A DNA stretch of 64,000 nucleotides from an uncultured Acidobacteriia bacterium. Lineage in GTDB: Bacteria > Acidobacteriota > Terriglobia > Bryobacterales > Bryobacteraceae. Made by a program: the position numbers and the translations under genes. Shown here piece by piece: positions 51,401 to 60,705 of the stretch; position 1 is the first letter of the stretch, and each line of letters begins with the position of its first letter. Below the pieces are notes generated by a model. It saw nothing but the letters and a program-made list of their open reading frames with translations. It searched no databases and was not told the origin of the DNA. Where the stretch lies: assembly GCA_903909435.1 (NCBI GenBank), contig CAIVVT010000122.1:1-64000 (forward strand), written 5' to 3'.

Positions 51401-52450
51401 ATGCCCTTTCTCGACCCCCTGCACAAGGTGATGAATCGCGACAACTTGTCCGCTGCGGAAGCGCAAGCGGCGATGGAAGAAGTGTTTCGCGGCGAGGCCA
51501 CCACGCCGCAGCTTGCCGCGTTCCTGGCTGCGCTGCGCGTGAAGGGCGAAACGGCTGAGGAACTCGAAGGCTTCGCGCGTGCCATGCGCGAGGGCTGCGT
51601 GTTCATCGACCACGGGATTACTGACGAACCGGTACTCGATACCTGCGGCACAGGTGGCGACGCGCTCGGTACCATCAACATCTCCACCGTCTCGGCGTTT
51701 GTCGTGGCGGCGGCGGGCGTACGAGTGGCCAAGCACGGCAACCGGGCGTTCTCGTCAAGGTCCGGCTCGGCCGACGTGCTGGAAGCCCTGGGCGTGCGGA
51801 TCGATGTGGATGCGGAACGGGTGGCCGCAGCCATCCGTGAGATCGGGATCGGATTCCTGTTCGCTCCAGCGCTGCATCCGGCCATGAAGCACGCGACGGC
51901 CGCCCGCCGGGAGTTGAAGACCCGGACCGTCTTCAACTTGTTGGGTCCACTGGCGAATCCCGCACGTGCCACGGTCCAGGTGATTGGCGCTCCGTCTGCC
52001 CAGTACGCCCGCCGGCTGGCGGAAGCGCTGGCGCGCCTGGGACTGGTCTACGGCTTTGTGGTTCACGGCGAAGACGGCTTGGACGAGGTGACCATCACCA
52101 CCTCGACGGTAGCCTTTGAGGTGGCCGCCGGCACGGTGACGGGGCACGTGTTCCAGCCGGAGGACTTTGGGGTTGAACGGTGCAGCCTCGACGCCCTGCG
52201 CGGGGGAGATCCCATGCATAACGCGGAGCGGGCGCACGCGATTTTAAAGGGTGAGCGCGGACCGCAGCGGGACGTCGTCGTGGCGAACTCAGCGTTGGCG
52301 ATCTACGCGGCACATCCCACGGGGGCCGGCGCTCAGGGCAGGTCTTTGGCTGAACGTCTACGGGAGTGTGCCAGCATAGCCCGCGAGTGCATCGATAGCG
52401 GTGCCGCCGCGGCTAAGCTGGCGATGTTCGCCGCGTTTAACGCCCGGTAA
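51401..52450 (+). CDS. trpD: Anthranilate phosphoribosyltransferase
   Basis: A 349-residue enzyme that transfers phosphoribose from PRPP to anthranilate, the second step of tryptophan synthesis. The helical N domain is followed by '[17 protein letters not shown]' (PRPP site), '[23 protein letters not shown]', cited in two parts at about 105-127, '[11 protein letters not shown]' and 'VHGEDGLDE'. ATG 51401 is preferred to the upstream codon at 51365 because AGGATAG lies just before it. No other trp gene is present. It shares a 62-base divergent gap with sucC. Confidence 0.94.
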   Translation: MPFLDPLHKVMNRDNLSAAEAQAAMEEVFRGEATTPQLAAFLAALRVKGETAEELEGFARAMREGCVFIDHGITDEPVLDTCGTGGDALGTINISTVSAFVVAAAGVRVAKHGNRAFSSRSGSADVLEALGVRIDVDAERVAAAIREIGIGFLFAPALHPAMKHATAARRELKTRTVFNLLGPLANPARATVQVIGAPSAQYARRLAEALARLGLVYGFVVHGEDGLDEVTITTSTVAFEVAAGTVTGHVFQPEDFGVERCSLDALRGGDPMHNAERAHAILKGERGPQRDVVVANSALAIYAAHPTGAGAQGRSLAERLRECASIARECIDSGAAAAKLAMFAAFNAR

Positions 52451-53322
52451 GTTGAGTTACGCTGGTTGAAAGTCACTAGGTCTTGCGTCGGCGCGAGTAC
52501 CAGCCCGGCTGGCCCGCCTCTTCTCCCAATCGTCGCCAGACTCCCGCAGCAACGGAATCCGGCCCAGACTGGGACCCACGTGCAGTTCCATTTGGCTTTC
52601 CCGCCCGTCCCAACATTCCCAAATAGGCCCGGCAAATCGCCTTGATTGCCCCAATACTTGACGGCAACTTATGAACCACCTACCACCCCATGTCCGCCCC
52701 GCCCTCCGCGACGAGCCAGAGTATCGGCAGCGGGATCACTTATTTTCAATCAAGGAGTCACTGGCTTGAGCCGCTTGCGATCGGAGAACTCCCACCAACA
52801 ATATCGGTGGCTGCTCAACGGAACAATGACCCGGCACCACTCCCCTTCAGTTAACTATATTGCGAAACTACCAAGAACCATTACAACCGCACAGATTAAA
52901 TTCCGATAACCCCTACAAGTTTACCCCACTTTGGGTAATCTTTTCAGCAATTTGAGCTATTGTCTTCAGTTGATCATAGCTCTCGCAGAATCGGTGCGAG
53001 TGAGTTCAGAAAGCCCGGCGTTCTTACTGAAGCGCCCGTAGGATGCATGAACGACTGAAGGTCGCAAGGGAGATTAATTGCCTTAAACGAGTATTTATCA
53101 GTAAAGAATTAAAGCTCGATCAATCCCCAGGAACAGTTTCTCCACGAGGGCGGGCGCACGCTCTTATGCGAGGGCGCGCATCAAACGCGTGAAGCGACAG
53201 GGAGGAGAGAACTGCGGATTGGACGGGACTGCCGACGCCGAAGGGTGCATGGCAGAAATGCCCCTTCGAGATTCGGCGGTTTTCAAATTCAACTACAAGC
53301 TGGCAGGCCAGGGCGACCGTAC
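52451..53322. other. 870-base intergenic region with an AT-rich, possibly structured part
   Basis: Between convergent trpD and the nrfD-type gene. The first 370 bases have normal composition and no gene with a ribosome site. From about 52840 to 53120 the sequence turns AT-rich, unlike anything else in the window. Around 52987-53076 several short helices follow each other: TCGCA/TGCGA, TTCAG/CTGAA with a 17-base loop, and CGAC-TGAA-GGTCG. This could be a small RNA or the remains of a mobile element. I could not match it to a known family. Confidence 0.5.
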
Positions 53323-54528
53323 CTAAACAGCGCTGCCGTGCGCCCCGCCGGCGGTCTTCGTCCCGGATGTCTCCCACCAGGGCGGAAGCAGTTTCACCAG
53401 CGCCCAGAGAATGAAGAACGGGAGAATCATCAGCACGATCGAAGTCAGCAGGCCTTCCCTCGTCGTCAGAGCCATCTTGTAGGTTGTGTAGCCGAGGAAG
53501 CTCTTCGAGAATAGCTGCCCTCCGATCACGACGTTCCAGCGCATTGCAAAGATGCCGATCAACGTCAGTCCGCCTGAGGAGGCATAGATAGCGCGCCGCA
53601 CAGCGTCGCGTAGCGGCAGTACCTGGGTGGCGGCCAGCATCAGCAGCGGCACCACCGTGCCGATCACGATCTGCAGCACCACGTGCGACATCCACAGGCG
53701 GGTGTGGACCATGAAATCGAGGCTTTGGAAGGACTCGTCGGATTGGTAGATGCGGTGGATCAAATCCAGCATTTCCAAGGAGAAGTCGATCACGAAGGTG
53801 TAGAACATGTAGCGGGCGATCGTATCCAGGCAGCGCATGTCGATGGTACGCTTCCGCAGCCACGTCGTCGCCATGTACATCAGCATCACAAGCGCAATGC
53901 CGCTGACCATCGCCGAGAACAGAAACACCACGGGCATGAGCGGCGTTGACCACCACGGATTTGCCTTGATCGAACCGAAAATGAAGCCCACGTAACCGTG
54001 CAGCAGGAATGCGGACGGGATACCGATGATGGTGATGATCCAACCCGTCTTGTCGTCGATGGCGAGCGCACGCTCACTGATGTTCATCGAACCCAGCGTC
54101 ATCAACCGGTAGACGAATCCCAACAGTCCCCTGGTTGTCCGCGCGGCCATCACGATGTCCCGCCGGAACTCCAACCAGATCTCGACCACCAGCACGACCA
54201 TCAGGTACCACATGTAGACGAATCCGAACATGGCCATGGCCGAGGTTTTGTGGGGTGTCAGGAACATCTCGAAAGAGCGCTCGGGGTGTCCCAGGTGCAA
54301 CTGCAACGGCATGGGCGCGACGATCAGGAATGCCAGCGCGGTCAACAGCGCCAACCGGTAAGTCGGCTTCACCTCTTCGACATTGAAGACGCGCTCGAGC
54401 GACGCGAGAATGAACGCGCCCGCGACCAAGCCCGTGATGAACGGGTACAGCACGATCAGCACGCTCCACTGCAACTCGACTTCATCGGGGTACATGAACC
54501 CCTGTACGCTTTGGACCAGTTCATTCAT
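53323..54528 (-). CDS. nrfD: NrfD/PsrC-type quinol-linked membrane subunit
   Basis: A 401-residue integral membrane protein with about eight or nine helices, of the NrfD/polysulfide-reductase membrane family. It exchanges electrons with menaquinone and passes them to, or takes them from, an associated iron-sulfur protein. Recognisable blocks are 'GLVAGAFILASL' and 'HLGHPERSFEMFL' (near residues 75-90), which are typical of the family. It is the last gene of the three-gene set cytochrome-ferredoxin-NrfD. There is no molybdopterin or pentaheme NrfA catalytic gene beside it. Confidence 0.9.
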   Translation of the reverse strand: MNELVQSVQGFMYPDEVELQWSVLIVLYPFITGLVAGAFILASLERVFNVEEVKPTYRLALLTALAFLIVAPMPLQLHLGHPERSFEMFLTPHKTSAMAMFGFVYMWYLMVVLVVEIWLEFRRDIVMAARTTRGLLGFVYRLMTLGSMNISERALAIDDKTGWIITIIGIPSAFLLHGYVGFIFGSIKANPWWSTPLMPVVFLFSAMVSGIALVMLMYMATTWLRKRTIDMRCLDTIARYMFYTFVIDFSLEMLDLIHRIYQSDESFQSLDFMVHTRLWMSHVVLQIVIGTVVPLLMLAATQVLPLRDAVRRAIYASSGGLTLIGIFAMRWNVVIGGQLFSKSFLGYTTYKMALTTREGLLTSIVLMILPFFILWALVKLLPPWWETSGTKTAGGAHGSAV

Positions 54529-54541
54529 CGCAGCTTTTCTC

Positions 54542-55294
54542 CTAGCGCACCGACTCGTCCAGTCCCTTGTAGTACAGCTTCGCGCCTGTGGCCATGTGCG
54601 GCTTCAGCACCTGAACACTGTTGGTTCTCAAGAACTCGTGAATCGGGTCGTTCGGGTTCTTCAGATCGGCGAGCGTCCTGGCGCTGGTCGGGCATGTCTC
54701 GCAGCAGGCCGTAGTCAGCCCCTTGCTGATGCGGTGGTAGCACAGAGTGCATTTGTCCACCACCTGCTTGTCCGGGTCGATATATCGGCAACCATACGGG
54801 CACGCCTGGACACAATAGCGGCAGCCCAGGCAATAGGTCTTGTCCACAAGCACCAAACCGTCCGGCGATTCGAATGTTGCACCGACCGGGCACACCTGGA
54901 CGCAAGGGCTATGTGCGCAGTGGTTGCACAATTTGGGCACAAAGAAACTCTTGGCTCCGGCTTTCTCTTTTGGCGGAAACCCATGCTTGCCGCCGTCGGG
55001 TGAATCGACGTCGGGATGCTCGTCGGGCCACGCCGGCACTACATAGCGTTCCACCCAGGTCCGGAAGTAGCCGTCCGGTACACTGTTTTCCGTTGCGCAG
55101 GCGCGCACGCAATTGCCGCAACCGATGCACTTTCCAATGTCGATGGTCATCGCCCAGTAGTGGTCGGCCATCTTGTACTTCGGCTCCATCTCGGCCGTCT
55201 CGCCCTTCAAACAAGCAAGAAATGCAGCGGCAGCAGGCGTCAGTACAAGCAGTTTGCTGGCATTCGTGACCAGGTCTCTTCGTGTGATGCTCAT
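54542..55294 (-). CDS. nrfC: Tat-exported ferredoxin with four [4Fe-4S] clusters
   Basis: A 250-residue periplasmic iron-sulfur protein of the NrfC/DsrO/HybA type. The twin-arginine signal is 'SITRRDLVTNASKLLVLTP'. Cysteine groups: 'CIGCGNCVRAC', 'CNHCAHSPCVQVC', 'CLGCRYCVQAC' with 'CTLCYHRI' and 'CCETCP', enough for four clusters. It would move electrons between NrfD and the cytochrome. It lies 13 bases upstream of nrfD and 12 bases downstream of the cytochrome gene; all on the minus strand in one transcript. Confidence 0.9.
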   Translation of the reverse strand: MSITRRDLVTNASKLLVLTPAAAAFLACLKGETAEMEPKYKMADHYWAMTIDIGKCIGCGNCVRACATENSVPDGYFRTWVERYVVPAWPDEHPDVDSPDGGKHGFPPKEKAGAKSFFVPKLCNHCAHSPCVQVCPVGATFESPDGLVLVDKTYCLGCRYCVQACPYGCRYIDPDKQVVDKCTLCYHRISKGLTTACCETCPTSARTLADLKNPNDPIHEFLRTNSVQVLKPHMATGAKLYYKGLDESVR

Positions 55295-55306
55295 GACTGC
55301 GCTCCT

Positions 55307-55759
55307 CTACAACTTCGGCGAATGCGGGTTATGGCAACTCTTGCAAGGCTCGCCGCCCGAATGCTCGGCTGTGGCCACCTGCGGGAACCCGCGCGGCTTG
55401 GCATTGTTTTTCTCGTGGCAGCGCGCACACAGCACCTTCGTGTCCGGCAGGACCGGCTTGCCGGTGGACGGGTCGTCGAGTTGGGCATGCTTGGCCTGCG
55501 CTTCGTGGCAAGCTTCACACCCGACGCCCGCGTGCTTGCCGGCGTGGAGTTCTTTCACCCTGTCGTCGTGGCATATGGCGCACTGTTCCCTGCCCGCAAA
55601 CGACACCTTCCGCGCCCGGATGTCATCCAGCGCCCCGGCGCGGAAATGCCCGTATTTTCCGAATCCTGCCGGAACAAGCGCCTGCCTGATGAGTAGGAAG
55701 GCGATGAACCCGGCGGCGAATACCGCCGCCAGACGAATCAAGTGCGCCGCGTCTTTCAT
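55307..55759 (-). CDS. Membrane-anchored tetraheme cytochrome c
   Basis: A 150-residue protein with one N-terminal membrane anchor (about 8-28, 'LIRLAAVFAAGFIAFLLI') and four CxxCH heme sites: 'CAICH', 'CEACH', 'CARCH' and 'CKSCH'. Extra His residues ('KHAGVG', 'NPHSP') could be distal ligands. It resembles NrfB/cytochrome c7/NapC-like carriers. ATG 55759 has AGGAG just upstream; the longer in-frame form from 55780 is less likely. First gene of the cytochrome-ferredoxin-NrfD operon. It should pass electrons between the quinone pool and an outside acceptor or donor. Confidence 0.9.
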   Translation of the reverse strand: MKDAAHLIRLAAVFAAGFIAFLLIRQALVPAGFGKYGHFRAGALDDIRARKVSFAGREQCAICHDDRVKELHAGKHAGVGCEACHEAQAKHAQLDDPSTGKPVLPDTKVLCARCHEKNNAKPRGFPQVATAEHSGGEPCKSCHNPHSPKL

Positions 55760-55861
55760 GGGTCTCCTGACGAGTGCCATTTACTGCACTTTAGAGTCCA
55801 AAACTCGTAAACCCGCTCGGATAAGCACGCCTTATGGCGTGAACCTGACGGGAAAGCCGGC

Positions 55862-58045
55862 CTACGGAGTACGCCGCACCGGAGAACGCGGAGGAGTGTA
55901 TGAACCCGTGTGACCGAGCCGCGCGGGGAGCGGATCGGTCAGACTAAGCCGCTTCGGCGCCACGATCAGGTTGGCGTCACGCATTCGCTTCACCAACTCG
56001 TATTTCGGACGGTCCGTGACGTCGATCAAGCCGAAGGCGTAGTCTTCGCCGTAAACATCGAGCGAGCCGAAGCCGGGGCCGCGCCCGGTGAGCGGTTCGT
56101 CGCGGTATTCAAACCACAATGTCCCGATCAGGTGCGGTTCGGTGGCGGCACCGAGGATGAACTTCGCATACGCGTCACCCGCGGAGGCGTCATCCACGGC
56201 ATTGGCCGAGTTATAGACGGCGAAGCCACGCTCCAGATTGTAATGCGGCGGGAATGCGAACTCCCCGATCAGGGCAGGCTTGTCCAGATCGTTCAGCAGG
56301 GCCAGCAGGTCGGGCGTCAGGAGCGAGAAAGCATAGCGGTCGAAACCCAGCACATCGCAATTAGCCGCCGCAATCTGCCAGTCTTCGGGATCGGCCCACC
56401 AGCCGGGAACGATCCAATAGCTAAAATACAGATGGTTCTTATCGATCTGCTTGAAGGTCTGATAGATCATGTGGTGCAGCGCATTCTCGTAGTAGCGCCG
56501 CAGCGGTTCCAACTCGCTCGCTGCGGGCTGTTTGCCCGAGGAAATGCCCGCAAGATCGGAGGCACTGCCGATGGTCGTGCCCCAGGAGGCGTTGAACTCA
56601 GCGAGTTTCCCGGCGTGGATGGTGTTCAACGAATACTGCAGCAGCGCGAGTCGTGCGGGAGCATTTACCAGGGTCAGTATCTGCTTGAGTTCGTCGAGCA
56701 GGACGATGCCTTGGATCTCGTTCTGAAAACTCCAGCCGAGGATGCTGGGGTCGGTCAGCCGGCCCCTGATCTGACTGGAGATGTCGTTTGCGAATTGCGA
56801 CTGCGTGTTGGCGTTGAACGGATCCATGTGGCCCGCCAGAGTCGGGGCGCTTGTGCCGAGCACTGGCAGAATCGGCAGAGGTGCGACCGGACTGCTCCAC
56901 TTGCCCAGCCCCGTGAAGCCCCAGCTTTGCACCCTCTGGGCCGTGCGCTCGGTCTCGAGTTGGGCCCAGGCGGTACCGTACTTGCGCTGCAGATTCGCGG
57001 TCGGATGGCTGTAGTAGGACGGGTTTCCGGACTCGCCCCAAGGGCTGCCACCCCACAGCACGGAGGTCGATCCGGAGTTTGCTTCCAGGCCTTCGAATAA
57101 ACCGGGCCGAGAGGTAACCGGCGTGCTGTCTCCGCCCAGGTTTGGCGCGGTACACACGCCGGTGTAAAACAGCGGGTTTCCATCGGGGGAGATCAGCCAC
57201 CAATACCCGTTGCGCTGCGTCGTCGTGTAGAAGCCAGTCCCGGTCAAACTCCATCCCGCGTCGCGCACGCCGCCCCACGCGTCCAGTCCCGTAGGCGGCG
57301 GATGGGCAGCCAGCCACGCTTGTTCGTTGATGTCGTCGGACTTCAGATTGGTGTCGCTGGCGACTTTGCCGATCCACGGAGATTGGATGCTCTGACCGTA
57401 CTTGTCGATCAGCGCGACGGACGAGGTCGCGAGCGATTTCAAGGTGAACGACGTCTCGAACACCATCACGCCCGCCGTGCTGGCGTGGAATGAGGCGGCG
57501 GAACCAACGGGGTGACCGGCCAGGCGTAACACTTCCACCGGCAGGCCGGTACCAGGGATTGGGATGGTCACACTGCCGTCGGGATTCGTGGCCGCCAAGT
57601 CGCCTTGTACCGCCATGAAGTCGGAGGGCGAGGCGGCCCACGAGGGCACTACACCAGCGCTGAGCGGCGTGTCGAATGGCATGAACCCACCGGAGGGGTA
57701 AGCGAGCGAAATCGACTGGCCGTCAACCATGAGTTCGACGTGCGACGGCGTGGTGCCCGCCGGCACGAAGGTGAGTTTCACGTGGTAGAGGTGGCCGTAT
57801 TGCCAGGCGGGCTGATAGGGCGAATAGCGCCAGGAACTACCGTCAGCAACGCTGGTGAACATCTTCAGCGCATCCAAATGGCAATGTCCATCGGCTGCGG
57901 TTGTCGCTTCCAGGTCCAGATAAAACCCGCGGTTGTTGCCCCAATCCGACTGGTCGGCCAGTATCAGACGGCAATCGGCGAGTGCCGCCGCGTGGGCCAT
58001 TCCAGCGAGCATGACGATCTTGGCCAATTGCCTGACTCTGCCCAT
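55862..58045 (-). CDS. Secreted GH50-like (agarase-type) clan GH-A hydrolase
   Basis: A 727-residue exported enzyme. The signal peptide is at about 1-23. An N-terminal beta-rich part (about 25-210, carbohydrate-binding-like) precedes a TIM barrel. 'VQSWGFTGLGKWSSP' resembles the 'GFNTIGNWSD' block of GH50 agarases. The acid/base candidate is the Glu of 'GWSFQNEIQG' (near 443) and the nucleophile the Glu of 'ALIGEFAFP' (near 595). Near the C terminus 'AFGLIDVTDRPKYELV' matches the usual end block of that family. Substrate: perhaps agarose-like or another galactan. A GH86-like or unclassified family is the alternative. It stands alone. Confidence 0.65.
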   Translation of the reverse strand: MGRVRQLAKIVMLAGMAHAAALADCRLILADQSDWGNNRGFYLDLEATTAADGHCHLDALKMFTSVADGSSWRYSPYQPAWQYGHLYHVKLTFVPAGTTPSHVELMVDGQSISLAYPSGGFMPFDTPLSAGVVPSWAASPSDFMAVQGDLAATNPDGSVTIPIPGTGLPVEVLRLAGHPVGSAASFHASTAGVMVFETSFTLKSLATSSVALIDKYGQSIQSPWIGKVASDTNLKSDDINEQAWLAAHPPPTGLDAWGGVRDAGWSLTGTGFYTTTQRNGYWWLISPDGNPLFYTGVCTAPNLGGDSTPVTSRPGLFEGLEANSGSTSVLWGGSPWGESGNPSYYSHPTANLQRKYGTAWAQLETERTAQRVQSWGFTGLGKWSSPVAPLPILPVLGTSAPTLAGHMDPFNANTQSQFANDISSQIRGRLTDPSILGWSFQNEIQGIVLLDELKQILTLVNAPARLALLQYSLNTIHAGKLAEFNASWGTTIGSASDLAGISSGKQPAASELEPLRRYYENALHHMIYQTFKQIDKNHLYFSYWIVPGWWADPEDWQIAAANCDVLGFDRYAFSLLTPDLLALLNDLDKPALIGEFAFPPHYNLERGFAVYNSANAVDDASAGDAYAKFILGAATEPHLIGTLWFEYRDEPLTGRGPGFGSLDVYGEDYAFGLIDVTDRPKYELVKRMRDANLIVAPKRLSLTDPLPARLGHTGSYTPPRSPVRRTP

Positions 58046-58196
58046 TTTGGCCCCAATTATGTCATGAATCAGGCCCGAAACTGGAGGTTCTCAGATGACA
58101 GGGAGAGCGGCTCCCTGGAGGGACGCTCGATCGAAAACACAAAGCGCGGCGCGAGTCTACTTCCACGCCGCGCTTGCCGCGAGATTGAGTCCTGGA

Positions 58197-59213
58197 TTAC
58201 TTCCCGACTACCAACACGACAAAGGAACCCGGCTTCATGGTGCGCTTGGGGCGTCCGCCCGGCTCGGCCGGAGGCACGACATCGAATTCCGCTGCAGGCA
58301 GGAAGAGCTTCTGCGTCTTAGGATCGAGCGCCAGGGTCTTGGCGCTCTGCTGCGTTTTGATCGCCCCGGCATCTTCGTATTCGTCCGCCGATTTCTGGTG
58401 GAACACGCCGATCGAGCCCTCTCCGTTGGAGGTGAACACCAACTGCGACTGCGAGTCGAATGCGGCCGCGTCCACGCCCTTCCCGATCGGGAAACGCGCG
58501 AGCACCTTTCCGTTTGCGGCATCCATCACGACCATCATCGGTTCCTCGCGGCAGCCGATGAACAGGCGATTGTACTTTGCATCGAACGCCAGCCCGGTCG
58601 GCGTCTTGGCCACACCGATGGGGAAGCGCTGCTTGACGGTGAGCGTCTTGGGGTCGAACGCCACGACCTCTGCTTTGTCTTCCAGATTGACGTACAGTAT
58701 GCCGTCGCGTCCGGTCACCATCTGTTCGCCGGCGCCTTCCACCTTGAGCGTACCGACGACTTCCAATGTTTCTGCATCGATCGCAGTGATGTCGTCCGAG
58801 CCGTGGTTGTTGGTGAACACGCGCTTCGAGGCGGCGTCGTAGTAGATGCCGTCAGGACCCTTGCCGACATCTATTTTCTTGATCAGGTGCAGGTCGGAAG
58901 GATCGAACACCGAGACCTTGTTCTCTTTCCCGTTGCTGGTGAAACCGTGCTTAAAGGCTGATGCGATGGCAATTCCGTGCACGCCGGGAGTATCTGCAAT
59001 CGTGCCGATAAGCTGCCCGGTATCGGCGTTCAGAACTTCCACCTGAGTGGCATGTGACACGTAAAGGCGGCGGGCTGAATCGTCGATCGTTATGTAATCC
59101 CAACCGCCGGTTCCGGGGACCGGATAGCGCGACTGAATCTTGTAGTCCGTCGCGCCCTGCGCCAGGAGCGCCGCGGCGAATAGACCCACAAGGGCCGTTC
59201 TGATGTGGTTCAT
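58197..59213 (-). CDS. Exported YVTN-type beta-propeller protein
   Basis: A 338-residue protein with a signal peptide (about 1-20, 'TALVGLFAAALLAQGA') and seven-bladed propeller repeats of the YVTN/YncE type. Repeats read 'RLYVSHATQVEVLNADTG', 'ASAFKHGFTSNGKENKVS', 'KRVFTNNHGSDDITAIDAET', 'GILYVNLEDKAEVVAFDPKT' and 'NRLFIGCREEPMMVVMDAA', each cited only as its central part. YncE-type proteins sit in the periplasm and bind DNA or other ligands; function is generally unknown. The C terminus 'KPGSFVVLVVGK' forms the last strand. It lies between the GH50-like and phosphatase genes on the same strand. Confidence 0.88.
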   Translation of the reverse strand: MNHIRTALVGLFAAALLAQGATDYKIQSRYPVPGTGGWDYITIDDSARRLYVSHATQVEVLNADTGQLIGTIADTPGVHGIAIASAFKHGFTSNGKENKVSVFDPSDLHLIKKIDVGKGPDGIYYDAASKRVFTNNHGSDDITAIDAETLEVVGTLKVEGAGEQMVTGRDGILYVNLEDKAEVVAFDPKTLTVKQRFPIGVAKTPTGLAFDAKYNRLFIGCREEPMMVVMDAANGKVLARFPIGKGVDAAAFDSQSQLVFTSNGEGSIGVFHQKSADEYEDAGAIKTQQSAKTLALDPKTQKLFLPAAEFDVVPPAEPGGRPKRTMKPGSFVVLVVGK

Positions 59214-59252
59214 GTCTGTATTCTCCTGCTTATGATTGTTGACTGCCTGCGA

Positions 59253-60584
59253 CTATGCTCTGGGCGCCTGGTTGACGTAGGTTGAAGACTTGCCGCTCTT
59301 GCGCAATTCGAAGCGATCGACGACGACCCCGTCGGCGTCTTGCGCAAGGTACTTGATCACATCCGGTGCTACTTCAATCACCTGGAAGCATTGCGTCTGA
59401 TCGACCACCTGGGCCATGAGCTTACGATTCGGTTCGTCCACCTTGTACATCTTGGGGCCGCTCACAGAGATCGCGTAGATGATACCTGCCGCGGCGGGGT
59501 CTACAACCCGGCCCTGCGCAACCTTGTGGCTGCGGCTGTAAAGATGATCGTGCCCGAGCAGGACCATGTCCACGCCGTGTTTTTCGTACAACGGCCCGAG
59601 CACGGCACGCATATCCTGGTAGTCCCGCCCTTTGGCCATGGCGTACAGAGGCTGGTGCTGCAGCACGATGGTCCACTGATTCGGGTTATTGGAGAGGACC
59701 TTGTTCAGCCAGACGATCTGAGCATCCCAAACGCGTTGTTTCGCCGCCGGGTCGAATTCCTCGTTGGCGTAGACGTTCACGTCCACGACGACAAAGCGTG
59801 CGCCCTGGTAGTCCATGAAGTAGCTTTGGCCCTTCATCTCGGCAGCATCCGGTCCATTGTCCGGCAAGTCAAACAGCCTATGCCATAACGGCGAAACGCT
59901 GAGCACGTTCTTGGCATCCGCCGTGCCCGGTGGACGGTGCAGGTCGTGATTGCCGACCACGGGCAAGCTGGGGACCGTGGCGCTGATGAATCCGAGGCCG
60001 TCGCGCCATTCGTTCCACAGCCTGACGTCATGACCCTCCGCGACCAGGTCGCCGGCGCTGGCGATGAAGCGGGCGTCGGGAGCCGCGGCGTACGCTGCGC
60101 GGATGGTCCGGGACCAGAGCGACTTGATGCTGTTCTGCGCGTCGCCGACATACAGGAACCGGAACGGCGCGGGGCCAGCGTCAGCGGTGCGAAACGCCGT
60201 CCACTCGCTCCAAGCTTTGCCGTCGCCCACGCGGCACAAGTAGCGCGTGCCGGGTTCGAGTGCGGTGAAAGTGACCAGGTAGCTGCCTGGCTGGCCCGCA
60301 TCAGTGGCGTTCACCTTCCCTTGCACTGTCGTGGCGGAGGCCTCGAAGTTAGGATGTGCCGATATCTTGGCCACTTGTCCTTGTGGAGAGGTCAGCGCGG
60401 CGGCGGTCTCCCAAGTCATCGATTGAGTGGTGGCAGGGTTGCCTGGCATGGTGAGCACCATGCGCTCGGGAGCGTGGCCAGCCGGTGCGGGAATCGCGGG
60501 CGCACCGAGGAGGTTGGCTGCGGGGGATGCGCCGAAAGCGGCCAGGCCAAGCGCAACCCGGCGTGTAAGAAGTGGGGGAGTCAT
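59253..60584 (-). CDS. Exported purple acid phosphatase-type metallophosphoesterase
   Basis: A 443-residue protein. The signal or Tat-like leader (1-28, 'TRRVALGLAAFGAS') is followed by an N-terminal fibronectin-III-like domain (about 40-130) and a calcineurin-like phosphatase domain (about 140-420). Metal and active-site motifs are in order: 'YVGDAQ', 'ASAGDLV', 'VVGNHDLH', 'VLQHQPLY' and 'LLGHDHLYSRS'. It releases phosphate from organic phosphates outside the cytosol. It stands 39 bases from the beta-propeller gene (same strand) and may share its transcript. Substrate unknown. Confidence 0.88.
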   Translation of the reverse strand: MTPPLLTRRVALGLAAFGASPAANLLGAPAIPAPAGHAPERMVLTMPGNPATTQSMTWETAAALTSPQGQVAKISAHPNFEASATTVQGKVNATDAGQPGSYLVTFTALEPGTRYLCRVGDGKAWSEWTAFRTADAGPAPFRFLYVGDAQNSIKSLWSRTIRAAYAAAPDARFIASAGDLVAEGHDVRLWNEWRDGLGFISATVPSLPVVGNHDLHRPPGTADAKNVLSVSPLWHRLFDLPDNGPDAAEMKGQSYFMDYQGARFVVVDVNVYANEEFDPAAKQRVWDAQIVWLNKVLSNNPNQWTIVLQHQPLYAMAKGRDYQDMRAVLGPLYEKHGVDMVLLGHDHLYSRSHKVAQGRVVDPAAAGIIYAISVSGPKMYKVDEPNRKLMAQVVDQTQCFQVIEVAPDVIKYLAQDADGVVVDRFELRKSGKSSTYVNQAPRA

Positions 60585-60657
60585 AGTTTTTGTGTGGTTC
60601 CAGGCTCGAAGGGTGAGGTTAAAGCGGCAAAGTGCCGTCTCCTAACCCAAATGCGAG

Positions 60658-60698
60658 CCGCCGGCCCACGACGCGACGGGCGTGCCGTGGGCCGGCGG
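60658..60698 (-). terminator. Strong hairpin after the receptor gene
   Basis: A perfect 13-bp GC-rich stem (60658-60670 with 60686-60698) starts seven bases past the receptor stop codon on the minus strand. The following sequence has only short T runs, so termination efficiency is uncertain. Confidence 0.6.
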
Positions 60699-60705
60699 GT
60701 TCTCC

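Noticed and set aside
52646-52909. An 87-residue plus-strand frame in the large gap
   Set aside because: Low-quality composition and no ribosome site.
52990-53080. Group II intron 5' end (GTGCG) or retron
   Set aside because: No reverse transcriptase, no domain V and no exon pairing found; kept only as an unexplained structured region.
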